A stretch of DNA of 48,097 nucleotides from Chara braunii. Taxonomy: Eukaryota; Streptophyta; Charophyceae; Charales; Characeae. The notes beneath the pieces were generated by a model that saw only the letters and a list, made by a program, of their open reading frames with translations, did not search any database and had not been told where the DNA came from. The stretch lies in NCBI GenBank assembly GCA_003427395.1, contig BFEA01000152.1, positions 1,770,669 to 1,818,765 of the forward strand, read 5' to 3'. This document shows positions 22,335 through 33,216 of this stretch, piece by piece (the stretch's first letter is position 1; every line of letters starts with the position of its first letter). A program made the translations under genes and the position numbers.

Positions 22335-24043
22335 GGTGGGTTTGGCGTCCCAGTTAGCCAGTTTCTGGCTGGAGAGTTCCAGCAAAGCATCCCCATGGTC
22401 GGTCGGCGGACCCATTGTTATAATGTTTACTCATATCCCCCGGATCACCGTTTCTTTGGTTTTCGAGGCCACTGGGGGGTCAAAGGGTGAGGGGCCGCCT
22501 ACGGATCCAGCCACCACCCTTCTATCTTTGTCCCCCAGTTAACTTTCATATCCGCTGCTATTTCGAACGTATGAATAGTTTGTACCAGGGCTTGGAAGCT
22601 ACCGTGGTTGACTCTAAAGAGCACTGTGAAGTCATTAACGAACAAAAATGTGATATGTGTAAGGTGGTAGGGTATTTCAAGCACCTGTATCCTTTGAATG
22701 TCAGGATTCAATCTGATCATAGCCTGATCATAGCCGCCAACGCTTCCATGACCAGCACAAAAAACATCGGGGTTATTGGGTCTTCTTGTCTCACTGACCT
22801 CTAAAGGTGGAACAATGGGGATAGGTGGCCGTTTAAAGTAATGTCCGTTGATGCTTTTCTGTGGAAGATGCCGATCCATTTGCAAAACAACGATCCAAAG
22901 CTCATCTTTGTCAAACATATGTCAAGAAAATCCCATTCAACATGGTCGTTACAGTATGCTTTTTCAAAATCTATAAAGAGAATAGTTGCTTCCACCCTTA
23001 TTTGTCTCGCGTGCCGGACGGTCTCATTAACCAGGAGGATGTTGTCCTGAATATTCCGGTAGGGTATAAAGCCTGATTGGTTTGGATGGATGAGGTGAGG
23101 AAGCAGGGGCAGCATCCTGTTAGCCCATGCTTTGGCCACAATTTTGTAGAACACGTGCAGAAGAGTGATTGGACGGTAGTTCCAAACTTCTGATTTGTCG
23201 CCTTTTTTGTAGAGTAGAGTGGTTACCCCTTGGTTAATCATATCCCGAAATGTTTCCTCGTAGAAGACAGCGTTGACGTAGAGCATGAAGTCTTTTTCAA
23301 AGGTTTCCCAAAAGTGAAGTCAGAATTCTTTGGGTAATGCGTCGAGGTCAGGTGCTTTCTCGTCATCTATGTCATGCAGAGCTTGAAGGACCTTGTGTCG
23401 TGTAATTGGTACCTCCAAGTTGTTCCTCTGGGTCGTGGAGAGCATAGATGAGAGGGATGTTAGTAGTGTGTATCTTGCCTGCGTCAGAACCTGTGGTTGT
23501 GTGTGTGGAGTCTGCGAGGTGAAGAGGTCATTGTAGTACAACGAAGTGTATTCCACAATTTTGTACACATTTGTGGCAAGCGGTTGGCTTGCATCAAATA
23601 GGTGCTTGAGTGAAGAGACCGTGCTCTATCTAGTTTTAGCTTTGGCTTTGCTAAAGAAAACCTTGTTCATTTTTCCGTTTGTTGCATCTTTCTTGATTCT
23701 AGCCTGAATTCTCCATTTCTGGGACTGTTCGTCCATGTGGTCTTGCAGTTGGGTTCTGGCCCTTTGCAAGGAGTTGAAGGTGTCCTGGTCCAGCATTCTT
23801 CCAGTTGCTGCAGCAGGTTGTCTATGACCTCACTGAATAATGAAGTCATTCCTAGGTTTCTGTGTTGTCCAATCCGCCCAGAAGTCTTTGACCAGTCGGT
23901 CAAGATCACGGAGTTTAAGTAGAGAAGAGTTGAACTTATAGTACCCCGGACCCCTTGCAATGTGTGAGTGGAATAATAGGGCCATTGCGATCATACGGTG
24001 GTCAAAAGATTTACACGGGAGAATGGCAGTACCTCCGCTGCAG
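22335..24043 (-). pseudogene. LINE C ORF2: linker and reverse transcriptase (5' part)
   Basis: In the minus direction: the linker (QARIRKDATN-like region, 23.6-23.9 kb; DIDDEKAPDLDALPKEF at about 23330) and the reverse transcriptase. The RT shows INQGVTTLLYKKGDK, NYRPITLL, GFIPYRNIQDN and LFIDFEKAY (22801-23286). It continues in another frame (22499-22800) with the catalytic box as FVND and ends KVNWGTKIEGW. The first catalytic Asp is replaced by Asn, there are at least three frameshifts, and an insertion breaks FEKAYDHVDWD. It stops at 22335, where LINE B was inserted; the remainder is at 15955-17613. Confidence 0.85.
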
Positions 24044-24658
24044 TCAGCAGGCCTGCCACAACGTATCTGCGAGATCCGTACCTTCCATGAGGTGGCTAAG
24101 CATGGCACTGTCTGGTCCTCTTTCTCTTTGGAGTGCTGGCCCTGATGGATGTTGGGAGGGGGATCTCCTATCTATGTCTGGGTCCAGCGTAGTGTTGAAG
24201 TCTGCACACATGATGATGGGTGCATCTCTTGGAAGGGACTGTTGAAGGGAGAGGAAGAATTGGACGCGTTGTGCAGGGTTATTCGGTTGGTAGACATATA
24301 CTACACAAATCGTTTTCGTGGCCACAGTGGCTTTAACCCATACCCATCTTTCGTCCACTTTATCCCATTCGGTGTGCAGGGGGAGGAGCCTTGACGACGG
24401 CGGGAGCCAGATTGCAACCCCCACGGAGCCAGAGGAGCGCGCCGAGGCAGCAAATTTCGTATATGGCCATACTTGTGCTGCTAAGGCCTGGTGTGTGTGG
24501 GAGTTTGTGAGGTGAGTCTCTTGAATCCCGATCGCGCCGGACGATTTTCCCCCCATGTCCCGCGTGAGCATTTTCCACAGTGCTGCCTTTTTCTGGTCAT
24601 TCGGATGTGCCAGCCAGTTAACGTTGACCGATCTTATGTCAAAGTCTGCATCTGCCAT
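24044..24658 (-). pseudogene. LINE C ORF2: APE-like endonuclease domain
   Basis: A 204-residue open stretch begins MADADFDIRSVNVNWLAHP. It shows the exonuclease-endonuclease-phosphatase fold motifs: IQETHL (metal-binding Glu, about residue 45), VYVYQPNN, and CADFNTTLD (Asp/Asn pair). The matching SDH-like motif (SFDHRM) follows in another frame at about 24010. This domain nicks target DNA to start target-primed reverse transcription. The methionine is a plausible ORF2 start because LINE D aligns from the same point (LADLDIRALNLNGLA). A frameshift at about 24045 disconnects it from the linker, so it is not functional. Confidence 0.85.
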
Positions 24659-25506
24659 CTTTTTTGCCTAAGAGGGTTGTTTTCTTGTAAGCGGTGGGGG
24701 GCGAGGTGGGCCGGGACAGTGAGGCTGGGTCTGTGTCCCAGGGGAGACCCCGGTGTCGCTGGTCTTTGCGTTGCTTTCGGCAATTGTATGAGTTGTAGTC
24801 GTAGGCTGTCATCGAACTGTTGTTGATTCACTGTGTTTGGTTGTCTTGGTTCCATTGCTCAATTCCGTTTGATTGTGCTTGTTTTGCTCAACTATTGTCA
24901 TTGGTGATTGCCATCGTAGTGAGGCTGTTGATGAACGGTGGGTCATCCCACTGTCTATGTTCATCTAATGCTGCTTCTTCCAGCAGATGGAGAAGAAAAA
25001 AAGTTTGTTCTTTGGCGCCCCAAATGTTATTCGTTCTCCGTCTTGATGTGGGGGTATCCAGTAGCTGTTGTTGTGTAAATCATTGGATGCGATGGAGGGA
25101 TTGGTTGTTGTGGCGATCTATGTCAAATAGGACGAGCACAGGGTCGTGCCCCTGGGGAAAGGGGATCGTGGGGAAAGATAATAGCAACGACTCCTTGATC
25201 CCCATTTAGACTGAGGTGATTCATGAGCATGTGCCTAGTCATTCCTTGGGAAGTGGAGCCCCTCCATCCCTGGATCGTCAGTCCGTTTGATGTTTCTTCT
25301 GACGCTCTGAGCGCCCGATTGACTAGATTAGGGACCCTAGGTGAGTTGTTCCTGAGGCCGATTTGTCATTCATTATCAGGGCGGGCTGGTCTGATCGGGA
25401 AGATGACCACCCCAGGTTTTACATCTTGTCGTACTTCCATCCCGAACCTATCCGTTAACGCCTGGCTAAAAGTTGTCCGCCTCCCCTGTGGGCGGTCCAT
25501 CGAGGT

Positions 25507-26261
25507 TTATGTGTCCGCTGGCTGTATGTGTTCAGCCGGTTCTTGTGTAGGGGGTGAGTACACTTCCCCTTGGGACAGACGGGCTTGCTGTATTCCGTTT
25601 GTCCGTTTGGCCTGTTGTGGGTGACTCATGAGACTGAAGGAAGCCACTCGTACCGTGGTTAGTAGTAAGGGGTCCCATTCGAACTCTGATTCGGAATCAG
25701 AGGTGTCAGAGGTTTCAAAAGGGACCTCTTGTTGCTCAACATCACATTCGGGGTCAGATACCAGGCCTGCTCCACCGGGGGCATGCTGAGCGCTAGGTGG
25801 GGAGGGAGGGACCATTTGCATGTGTAACAGTGGGAGCATCAGGTGAGATGGCATTAGTTGCTCCGTTGTATCTACCTCTGCCATTGCGAGGGTGCCCACC
25901 GTTTGGGGACCAATGGACCATAGATCGTCGTCCCCAGTTCTTGGATTATAACTTTCGGCCACTGCAGGCCGTCATGGGACACGACCGGCAAGCGGGGAGG
26001 GGAACCCACTGGTACCAAGGATGTTTCCAGTGTGTTATCAGTATCTGCAGGTGGGGAGCGACGGATCTTGTGGAGGAGGGCGTGGACCGCCTCCAAGACG
26101 AGGGAGGCCACCACCCTCCAATCGATGGAGGCCAGGTCAACGGCCCTATCCAAGTGGTGGGTGACCGTGTTTGAACTCATAAATGCTCTTCTTATGTTCT
26201 CCCAATGCAGAGGGGGGATGTTGGCATGGTCACCATGTGCGGATGTCCTGAGCAGGCCCAT
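25507..26261 (-). pseudogene. LINE C ORF1, C-terminal region
   Basis: Two overlapping minus-strand frames. The upstream one contains IPPLHWENIRRAFM and IDWRVVASLVLEAVHALL, aligning with VSPLQWEKIRRIVL and VGWGMVAKTLILIAISLL in the ORF1 of LINE D (41242-42556), so a helical C-terminal domain is shared. The downstream one (25507-25962) is Ser/Glu-rich (SDTSDSESEFEWD). A frameshift near 25900 separates them. ORF1 proteins of this LINE class bind element RNA. No enzyme motif is expected or seen. Confidence 0.7.
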
Positions 26262-26417
26262 GAGTAGTGCGTCTGTGACAACTTTCAGTTTGGCTTAGAG
26301 TCTTACCCGTTTGTCTTTCGACAGGCTTCGGGGTTGTTGTGCCTCGGTGTGACCCTGTTCCCTTTTATCTCTGGGTTGGTTTTGTTCTTGTGCATTGTTC
26401 TGGTTATGTTCACCACA

Positions 26418-27247
26418 CTAAGTCTCCACATCTGCTTTTGCCATGTCTATTTCATTGCCCGGTTTTGGGGGAAGCGCCTCGCAATAGGCATGTTGATCCT
26501 CTTCTCCCCTGACCAGGGAGGGCACAACTGTGGAATGTGTCATGGCCAGCCGCTCATGCATCATGTGGTCATTGAGGGCTTGCCACAATGCCACCATGTC
26601 CGAGGTCATACTAAGGCTGCAGGCTTGCTGCGCCTGCCATTGTTGTTGGGCTTGGGGTTGCAGCATTTCTGCCATACCCGTGGACAGGGCAAGGCCGCAT
26701 GGCGGCGGGCCTGCATAGTTGAGGGGGGGGGGTGAGAATGCAGCATGACTTCCCGGGAGACTGGTCCCAACAGTTGATTGTCCGAGTCCAGGGGGGATTG
26801 TGGGACTGTGTCCAGGACCCCGGGGGGGGGGAGGGTCGGATTGGTCCATGGGGAGCTAACCCATGGCGTCATCCGCCGTCCTCTCCATTATCCTTCCATT
26901 TTCGTAGACCGGGGGTTGAGGTCGTCAAGGTGAGGCCTTGAGGGCTCCCCTTGCTGCAATGTACGGTGTGAGGCAGGGGGACCATCCAAGAGGGGCGATT
27001 GTGGTTCCATACACCATGACTTTTTTTTTTTTGCGCTAAGGTCTGTCATTTGTGTCAATTTTTCTCTCCATTTGTTAAGCACTGTGAATCGAGACTCGAC
27101 CCGATCCCAGTGCTCAAATGCTCGAGCCCCTTGGGTTTGTGGATGCAGACCAGCGTTCTGATGGGCAAAGGCAGGGTTGTCTGTACGATCTACTCCTGAT
27201 ACTGTGGTTCCTAAGGGAGGGACAACCCTGTCATGTCTATTAGTCAT
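26418..27247 (-). pseudogene. LINE C ORF1, Gln/Pro-rich middle region
   Basis: Two frames (26418-26849 and 26888-27247), rich in Gln and Pro (MAEMLQPQAQQQWQAQQ). They correspond in position and composition to the Gln-rich N-terminal region of LINE D ORF1 (QQNSQAQKAVLGLIDSQ). A short G-run at about 26820-26830 and a T-run at 27020 coincide with the frame breaks. Confidence 0.55.
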
Positions 27248-27736
27248 GCACTTTTGTTGTCCTGCAGCAACAATCAGTCAAGTTGGCAGCGGGGCTGGAG
27301 CCTTTGCGTGATTCCCCCCCCCCCTCTGGCACCCGGTCTTGTTGTCCTTCTGGCGGGGCCGGGGCCTTTGCATGATCCCTTCCAGTGTGCTAGTGCCTCG
27401 GGCCGTAGCGGATGTGGAGGACGAAGCAGTTGTCTTGTCCCTAGAATTCCTGGGTTCTGAGGTGCCGCGACTTGCTCTTTCCCGCGGACACAGGGTTGTC
27501 AGTTAAGCCGGGGATCTGGGAGGGCGTCCCTTCCCTTCCCATTTCCAGTCCTCGGGTTGTTTGATTGATGTTCGGTGGAAGACCCAACTTTCAAAGGAGG
27601 GGTCTTCTGGGATCCATCGTCCTGGTCCTTCCGGGTGTGGTATGACCAGACCTTTCATCGTTTTGCCCAATGCACTGGGACAGTGGAGGTTTGTAGAAAG
27701 GTGGCCCCTGCAGCTGCACTAGTAGCACTAAGGGTC

Positions 27737-28640
27737 CTAGGGGTGATTCACTTGCACAACATAAGACTTGTCCTCTTGTAAGAAGGACCATTGACCGTTT
27801 ATGAGGAATCCGACCACTGGATCCCAGTCCACTGCGACCAGGAGCGTGTTATCCCTTTTGGGGAGGAACTGGGGCGCATCATTGATGTACCCCAGAACTG
27901 GGGCTATTTGGTGTAGGTTTGCTGAGATCGCACCCTGCACACTCAGGGGCGCGAAGCAGAACTCCACCTAGAAGTGGTTCCTTATAAACTGCTCTCTTTT
28001 ATGGTCCGCTATGAACGGCGTGGGTGGTTCCCACGATCTGATCAGCACTGTGTGACGGTGTGACCCTTGTAGCAAGGGAGTGGCAATTTGAGCAGGTTTG
28101 TCGAGGGGGTTGATTGTGATGATCGTCACCACATCCGGAACAACGATTTCGTCAAAAATTTTGAACAAAATTGAAACCTACTTATTTGGCCCAAAAAACC
28201 TCACCTGTTATCTCCTGAGGGTCCATTTGGACTTAACTAAAGTTCAGGTACATCCAAGGGGAGCCCCACACAGCCAGAACGATAACATTTTCATGTCCAA
28301 ATAAGTGGGTTTTAATTTCGTTCAAAAAATATAAAATGTCCGGGGGCAGCTGCTTCAATGAGAAAGTGGTCTGCACCTGCGTGGTCACTGGTTTTCACAG
28401 ATCTCAGTCTCTCATTCACCCAATGCAGTTTTTCGTTTATCGGGACGTCTGCCATTGCATGAGGGAATACAAACTGTACCGCATTTTGTGCGTATATCAT
28501 GTTGCGATTGGCCACCGCTTGTGGTGGGAAGATGGCGTGAGGGTAGATAAAACCATATTTTTCAATGTATTTTTTGATTGGACAGATATGCAGTTTTTGA
28601 ATAAAGTGGGCCTTTATGAGACCAATGGTGTCGAGGGCCG
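27737..28640 (-). pseudogene. LINE C ORF1, DUF4283-like RNA-binding region
   Basis: Minus-strand pieces at 28370-28640 (LHWVNERLRSVKTSDHAG), 27968-28168 (RHTVLIRSWEPPTPF) and 27737-27967 (VLGYINDAPQFLPKRDN, LLVAVDWDPVVGFLINGQW) follow the order of the DUF4283/RRM-like domain in plant LINE ORF1 proteins. That order is a tryptophan-containing strand, a proline-rich strand, a Leu-Gly helix and a final hydrophobic strand. The foldback element at 28138-28341 splits it, and a larger one (28652-28992) lies just upstream. The family assignment rests on pattern similarity only. Confidence 0.45.
28138..28341. mobile_element. Foldback element, degenerate copy
   Basis: The left arm (ATTTCGTCAAAAATTTTGAA, AAACCTACTTATTTGG) and the reversed right arm (ATTTTTTGAACGAAATT, AAACCCACTTATTTGG) are inverted repeats. 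They carry the same outer sequence as the element at 28652-28992. The centre is unrelated and the right terminus is truncated at TGTCCG. Confidence 0.6.
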
Positions 28641-28651
28641 ATGACTCTTTT

Positions 28652-28804
28652 AACAGCCATTTCGTCAAAACGGACATATTATATTTTTTGAACGAAATCA
28701 AAACTGACTTTTTTTGCCAAAATCCGATCGGAATTTTTGGCTCCTGGGGATTCGGCATTCCCAAAACGCCGGACCCCCTACATGTATCTGGTCTCTGCTT
28801 GAGA

Positions 28805-28838
<34 letters not shown>

Positions 28839-28992
28839 CAATCTGATCTCAAGCATAGACCAGAAACATGTAGGGGGTCGCAAAACGCCGGATCCCCTGG
28901 GAGCCAAAAATTCCGACTAGATTTTGGCAAAAAAAATCAGTTTTGATTTCGTTCAAAAAATATAATATGTCCGTTTTGACGAAATGGCTGTT
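28652..28992. mobile_element. Foldback MITE with 150-base arms around a T29 run
   Basis: The left end AACAGCCATTTCGTCAAAAC is repeated in reverse complement at the right end, and pairing continues for roughly 150 bases on each side with few mismatches. The arms meet at a run of 29 T (28810-28838). Each arm contains a smaller hairpin (CTGGTCTC/GAGACCAG in the left arm). Flanking T-runs prevent a clear call of the target duplication. It is inserted in the ORF1 region of LINE C. Confidence 0.8.
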
Positions 28993-29112
28993 TTTTTAGG
29001 AGGCTTGCCCCGCGGCAGCCACGGCCTGCATGAGGGCATGTGTGCCCCTGGATTTCATGTAGACTATGCTTTGCCCTGCTTGTGGTGGCTGCTGGTGGGG
29101 TGCCATCGCGGG

Positions 29113-29574
29113 CTATGTAATGGGTCCATCCACCGGGTGGATAGGGTCCTGGCGCTTGTTCCGTTGGACCGCCCCCAGGGATGTCCCTGTGGGAGCAGCC
29201 GTGGTCCCGGGTGGGGCCGGTTCCGCTGAGTGTGACCGAGGGACAATATTGTGTTCTTGGTCGGCCATTAAGCCGGAGTCAGGGCCAAGCGGCACTGGTT
29301 CTGACCCGGGCAGGTGATTATTGGTACCGGGTGGCGGCGGCTCCGACCGGGGCCCGGTGGTGTCGTCGTTGGGTCCGGATATGGTGTCGGGCGGCAGCGG
29401 TTCTGTCTGGGGTATATCAGTCTCATGACTGTGGTCCCAGGGCCCCACCGAGGCTGTGGTCTGGGCATGGTGCAGCTTGTTGGCCTCCTCCCCCCCCACT
29501 GTTGTGGCTGGGGTCGTGCCATGGGGGGGGGGGGGTGTCGGGGGTGGTGGGTGTAGTCGTCCCTCCCCCTCCAA
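29113..29574 (-). pseudogene. Pro-rich reading frame, possible N-terminus of LINE C ORF1
   Basis: A 153-residue frame dominated by Pro, Thr, Gly and Glu, with several PPPPGT-like repeats. It lies upstream of the ORF1 pieces on the same strand and is open up to the foldback region. Assignment to ORF1 is by position only; a chance frame in GC-rich DNA is possible. Confidence 0.3.
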
Positions 29575-29589
29575 CCCCGCCTTCCTTGA

Positions 29590-30700
29590 TCCTCTTACTG
29601 GCAGGGGGGTGTGCAGATGGCAGGCGGCCCGATCTGCTATTCCATCGCTTCCCTTTTGCTCTCTGACCTTTCTCTCTCAATACCCCCTACTATCTGCTCC
29701 CACTCGTACGCACTCTCTTGCTCGCTCTTCTCTCTTCCTCTCTCACCCATTCTATCCCTCTCCTTCGCGCCCTGAGGCTCTAGCATTGACCTCAACGCTC
29801 CCCGCTCATTGTGTCTTATTCTCTCTTGCCACGAGATATGTTGAGGGGTGGGGGACATGCCGAGGGGTCGGTCAGATTTGGCCTTAAAGTTTGTCGATGA
29901 AGGGGCAATAGTGGAGTGAGCAGGGGTGCGTTGGGAAGGGAGGTTGGTGGAGAGCGATCAATGAGGAAGGTCAGGAGAAGGAGGTAGTGGTTTAGAGGTT
30001 GCCGGCCAAGGAGAGTCCCACCCACTGCCCGTCGCTGGTCTTAGAAAGTATGTCGTTTTCCTGTCGTTCTTACTGTCGTCCTTCTCCTGTTACCTTTCGC
30101 TGTCTTCCTCCTCCTGTTAGCAAATCCTCTGTCTTCAGCGCCTCCGCCTGTTGGTCAACTTGTTTCCATAGTTCCTGACCACTCATGGGGCGTCCTCGAC
30201 CCTGTTTGCCCTCGTCTCTCCACTTTCCCGTCGACCCCCGCGTCGTGCCGACCGACTGTCATCGACACTTCTCACCATAGCTTCCCACCACTCACGGACT
30301 CGTCATGGACCATATTAGGCCTCGTCTCCCCGACTCATCTTCCCTCTCTCCCCTTTTCTCCCCGTGTCTCCCTATCCTCTCCTTCCCACCTCACCAACTC
30401 TCCTCCTTTCTTTTCTCCATGCGTTTGACGAAGTCGCTCCAGCGTCTGTTTCTCCTTCCTCTGTCCTCTGCGCCGATGTAGATGCATCCAAGGTGTATCC
30501 GATCAACCTGCGCGACACAATTTCGTGCTCACGCAGTGATGGTGACGCATTCCTTGCCCTCCTTGGAACTCCCGAGGAGGTCTATCAGAGTGCTGGCGGG
30601 CCTTGTCGTCCGGTCCGATTAGCGCATCGCCTCTCATCTTTTGGCTCTATCGTTTGTCTCAGCCATGCAGGCCCATACTAAAATTTCTTCTTTGTACCAA
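29590..30700. other. Pyrimidine-rich stretch, possible 5' UTR of LINE C
   Basis: CTCTCT-rich sequence (29640-29830, 30330-30420) with no recognised coding region. Its position, just beyond the ORF1 remains, fits the 5' UTR of the minus-strand LINE, but no 5' boundary can be seen. Confidence 0.3.
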
Positions 30701-30701
30701 C

Positions 30702-30830
30702 AGTCGTAGCTCAGTTGGTACACCTAACGAACTGTTGAAACCCAAGTTCGAATCCAGATACAATCAGATGATCCGAATGAAATCACTTTGAATTACCTGG
30801 GGCTGGTCAGTTTAATGATGATATCTCAAG
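30702..30830 (+). mobile_element. tRNA-derived SINE, monomer
   Basis: An A-box-like TAGCTCAGTTGGTAC and a B-box AAGTTCGAATCC stand at tRNA-like spacing (about 35 bases). They are followed by a tail ending AATGATGATATCTCAAG. The same head and tail occur in the minus-strand dimer at 35130-35350. The acceptor stem does not pair, so it is not a functional tRNA. Pol III transcription from the boxes is expected for such elements. Confidence 0.7.
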
Positions 30831-31158
30831 ATCGTCACCCTCAAACCCTGTGCCATAATGTTAGCGGCTACCCTTACCCCGGTCCCCTCCTATTTCTGTT
30901 TTTGATGGCCTAGCGCTAGCGCCCTAACGCCGGCCGACCGGCGAGGCCCGGCCGTACCCGGCGTGACCAGCGTGCTGGAGAGGTGGGCCCCTCCAGGCCG
31001 CTGGGCCTGTTCATGCGCCCGACACGTGGCCGTGGCTTTCAGATTGCCACGTGCCACCTGTCGTTTGGTGACGCCCCGTGACGCGTGAACAGGGGAAGCG
31101 TCAGATATAATTGATTGGGGGCTACTACACAAAAGCAGTGCGGTTCTTTGAGCGAACC

Positions 31159-31798
31159 ATGACCATGGAGGAAAATTTGGAGAGGGAGCTATATATTGGA
31201 GCAAACGAATGGCTGATTACCTTGGAGAACGGATGCAGATGGCTACATGAGATTGTGAGGGACATGTCTTTACGACTGCAAATGGAGCCAGAGGTCGAAG
31301 GGGGAGCGATCTCTCTGGCCGGTTGGATGAAGGACAAAAGCGAGGACATGCTGGCGATCATCTGGGAGCTGGAGGAGGGGCCGGATCCTCGGCTTGACGT
31401 TTGCATCAGTTGGATGAGGGCAGATGCCATCATGTCCGTCTGCAAAACCCTCTTCAATGAGGGTCGTGATCTGTATGCTCTTCTGGAAGACCGGTTGGAG
31501 GGCGTTATGGATCGTGAGGACGAGCACGTGGCAATAGAGGTAATAGCGTTCAACAACAACAATGGCGAAAACATCATCATCATCAACAACAACAACAACA
31601 ACAACAACAACAACGATAATATCAACAGCAACGACGACGACGACTACGGATGGAGAAGGGCTGACATTGGTGTCTGGGCAAATGCGATCATCATCGACAT
31701 CATGGGGGAGATGCCGCATGTGGAGGGAGGGGAGATTGGGATTGGTACGGAAAAAGGGTTTGTCATCTCCCCCCCCCTCAACGATGGGGACGACGACG

Positions 31799-31839
<41 letters not shown>

Positions 31840-32061
31840 ATCAATGACAACGACGACGACGGCGGCCACGACCAAGGGAGCAGCGGGGTAGGAAGCGGTA
31901 TCCGGGCATCTGTAATTGTCATCAGCGCAATGGGAGTGATGCTGCAAGTGGACGGGGTGGGGCAGGGGCTTGATATAAAGAAGAGGTTTACTGCTTTCCC
32001 CCCCTCCAACCTCGATATGGTGCTCCTCCTCGTGGTTTGGCAGAGGATAGGAGTAGGATAG
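31159..32061 (+). CDS. Asn/Asp-rich protein with duplicated domain, unidentified
   Basis: An uninterrupted frame of about 300 residues from the ATG at 31159, or the one at 31165 in ACCATGG context. The first 140 residues are an acidic, Trp/Leu-rich helical segment (ENLERELYIGANEWLITLEN; MKDKSEDMLAIIWELEEG). Then come two poly-Asn/poly-Asp tracts encoded by AAC and GAC repeats (about 31553-31640 and 31790-31862). Each tract is followed by a similar stretch of about 40 residues: ANAIIIDIMGEMPHVEGG...KGFVISPPLN and ASVIVISAMGVMLQVDG...KRFTAFPPSN. I do not recognise the family. The frame survives the trinucleotide repeats, which favours a real or recently real protein. It is followed by a LINE-type tail with poly-A at about 32866, so it may belong to a retroposed unit. 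Confidence 0.45.
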
Positions 32062-32167
32062 TTGGGGGTGATTGATGTTGCCCGGCCTGCAATACCAATC
32101 ATCAATGGGGGGATGATCGTCTTGCATTGCCTCCTGCTAGTTCCACATGATAATGCATATTGGATAC

Positions 32168-32815
32168 TGGACTTGACGTCCAGATCATATATCCCTCATC
32201 ATTGATAGAGCTTTGCTTTTAGGCTTGTTTGATAAAAGATCATATACACCACATCCTGCTTAGGGTTTCGTGATTACACATTGATAGATATAAAATATGG
32301 ACATATATAGACAGCTTCTGACTGTTGGACATAGTTACACAACACAGTATAGGGAAGCTGGACCGATTTCCAACAGATACAAATCACATCATTGTAATAC
32401 ACATCACATCATGGCCAGGGTTTCGTTTGATTGGATTGATGCCTTGTTTTGTTTCGGAATCTCTATAGACTAGATGGATAGGGGCTCAGGACCTGCTTTC
32501 CAGCACACATAGGGACGCTGGACCCGATTTCCAACAGATACAAATCACATCATTGTAATACACATCACATCATGGTTAGCGTTTCGTTTGATTGGATTGA
32601 TGCGTCATTTTGTTTCGGAATCTCTATAGACTAGATGGATAGGAGCGCTGGACCCGCTTTCCAGCACATACACTCACACCATTGCACACAGACGCTGGGC
32701 CTGATTTTCAGCAGATTCAATTTCATCATTGTACAGGGACGCTGGACCCGATTTCCAGCAGGTGTAGCTCCCCACCAATAGATGGAGCCTTAGACGCTGG
32801 GGCCTACTTCCCGGG
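32168..32815 (+). repeat. Array of a recurring CTGGACC-N-TCCAG hairpin motif
   Basis: The stem motif of the LINE family 2 tail recurs at about 32168, 32357, 32488, 32517, 32647, 32694, 32736 and 32796. Variants include GCTGGACCCGATTTCCAAC, GCTGGACCCGCTTTCCAGC, GCTGGGCCTGATTTTCAGC and CTGGACTTGACGTCCAG. Part of the array is explained by a 160-bp tandem repeat (32351-32510 and 32511-about 32673); the rest is not. Confidence 0.7.
32351..32673 (+). repeat. 160-bp tandem repeat, two units
   Basis: AGGGA(A/C)GCTGGACC begins at 32351 and 32511. Both units continue with ACAAATCACATCATTGTAAT, GTTTCGTTTGATTGGATTGA and CTCTATAGACTAGATGGATA. Confidence 0.85.
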
Positions 32816-32880
32816 GATGCTCTTATCACCTCTTTAAGTAGGTTTCCCGTATACGAAGTTCAAACAAAAAAAAAAAGAAG
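32735..32880 (+). mobile_element. LINE family 2 3' tail with divergent third hairpin
   Basis: GCTGGACCCGATTTCCAGC (stem 1) and GCTCCCCACCAATAGATGGA (stem 2) are followed by CCTACTT...AAGTAGG as a third stem of different sequence, then an A-rich tail at 32864-32888. Upstream lies the hairpin array and the Asn-rich ORF rather than LINE coding sequence. Confidence 0.65.
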
Positions 32881-32887
32881 AAAAAAA

Positions 32888-32930
32888 GATATCATCATTG
32901 AACTGACGGGCCCCAGGTAATGCAAGTTGT
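32888..32930 (-). mobile_element. SINE tail fragment
   Basis: On the minus strand, GCATTACCTGGGGC...GTCAGTTCAATGATGATATC matches the tail of the SINE at 30702-30830 (TTACCTGGGGC, GTCAGTTTAATGATGATATC). No head is present. Confidence 0.55.
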
Positions 32931-33216
32931 TTTTTTTTTTTTTTTTTCCTTTGAAGGTTGTGTGGAGGCTCAAAGTATGGACAGGGCCCTGAACGAACAG
33001 CGGAGACGCAGCCCATGCACCACCGAGGCACAGAGAGGAGGGCATCACCGCTAGTAAACGGCCCCAGCCTTGCAGCAAGTTTTTTGTCGCCACAAGCAAA
33101 ACTTGGAGGCGCAGCGCGGCCAAGCCCGCCGTTAAAAAAAATTGGCGGCCTCCGAAGTGGTGCAGGTTTCATGCTGACACCCACGGGCCGATATGTGGTG
33201 TACTGGTGAAGGTACC

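Noticed and set aside
30702-30775. Functional tRNA gene
   Set aside because: A- and B-boxes are present but the acceptor and anticodon stems do not form, and the same sequence recurs with a SINE tail.
31125-32127. Minus-strand Val/Asp- and Leu-rich frames opposite the Asn-rich ORF
   Set aside because: Complement of the AAC/GAC trinucleotide repeats. The plus-strand frame has balanced flanks and a better start.
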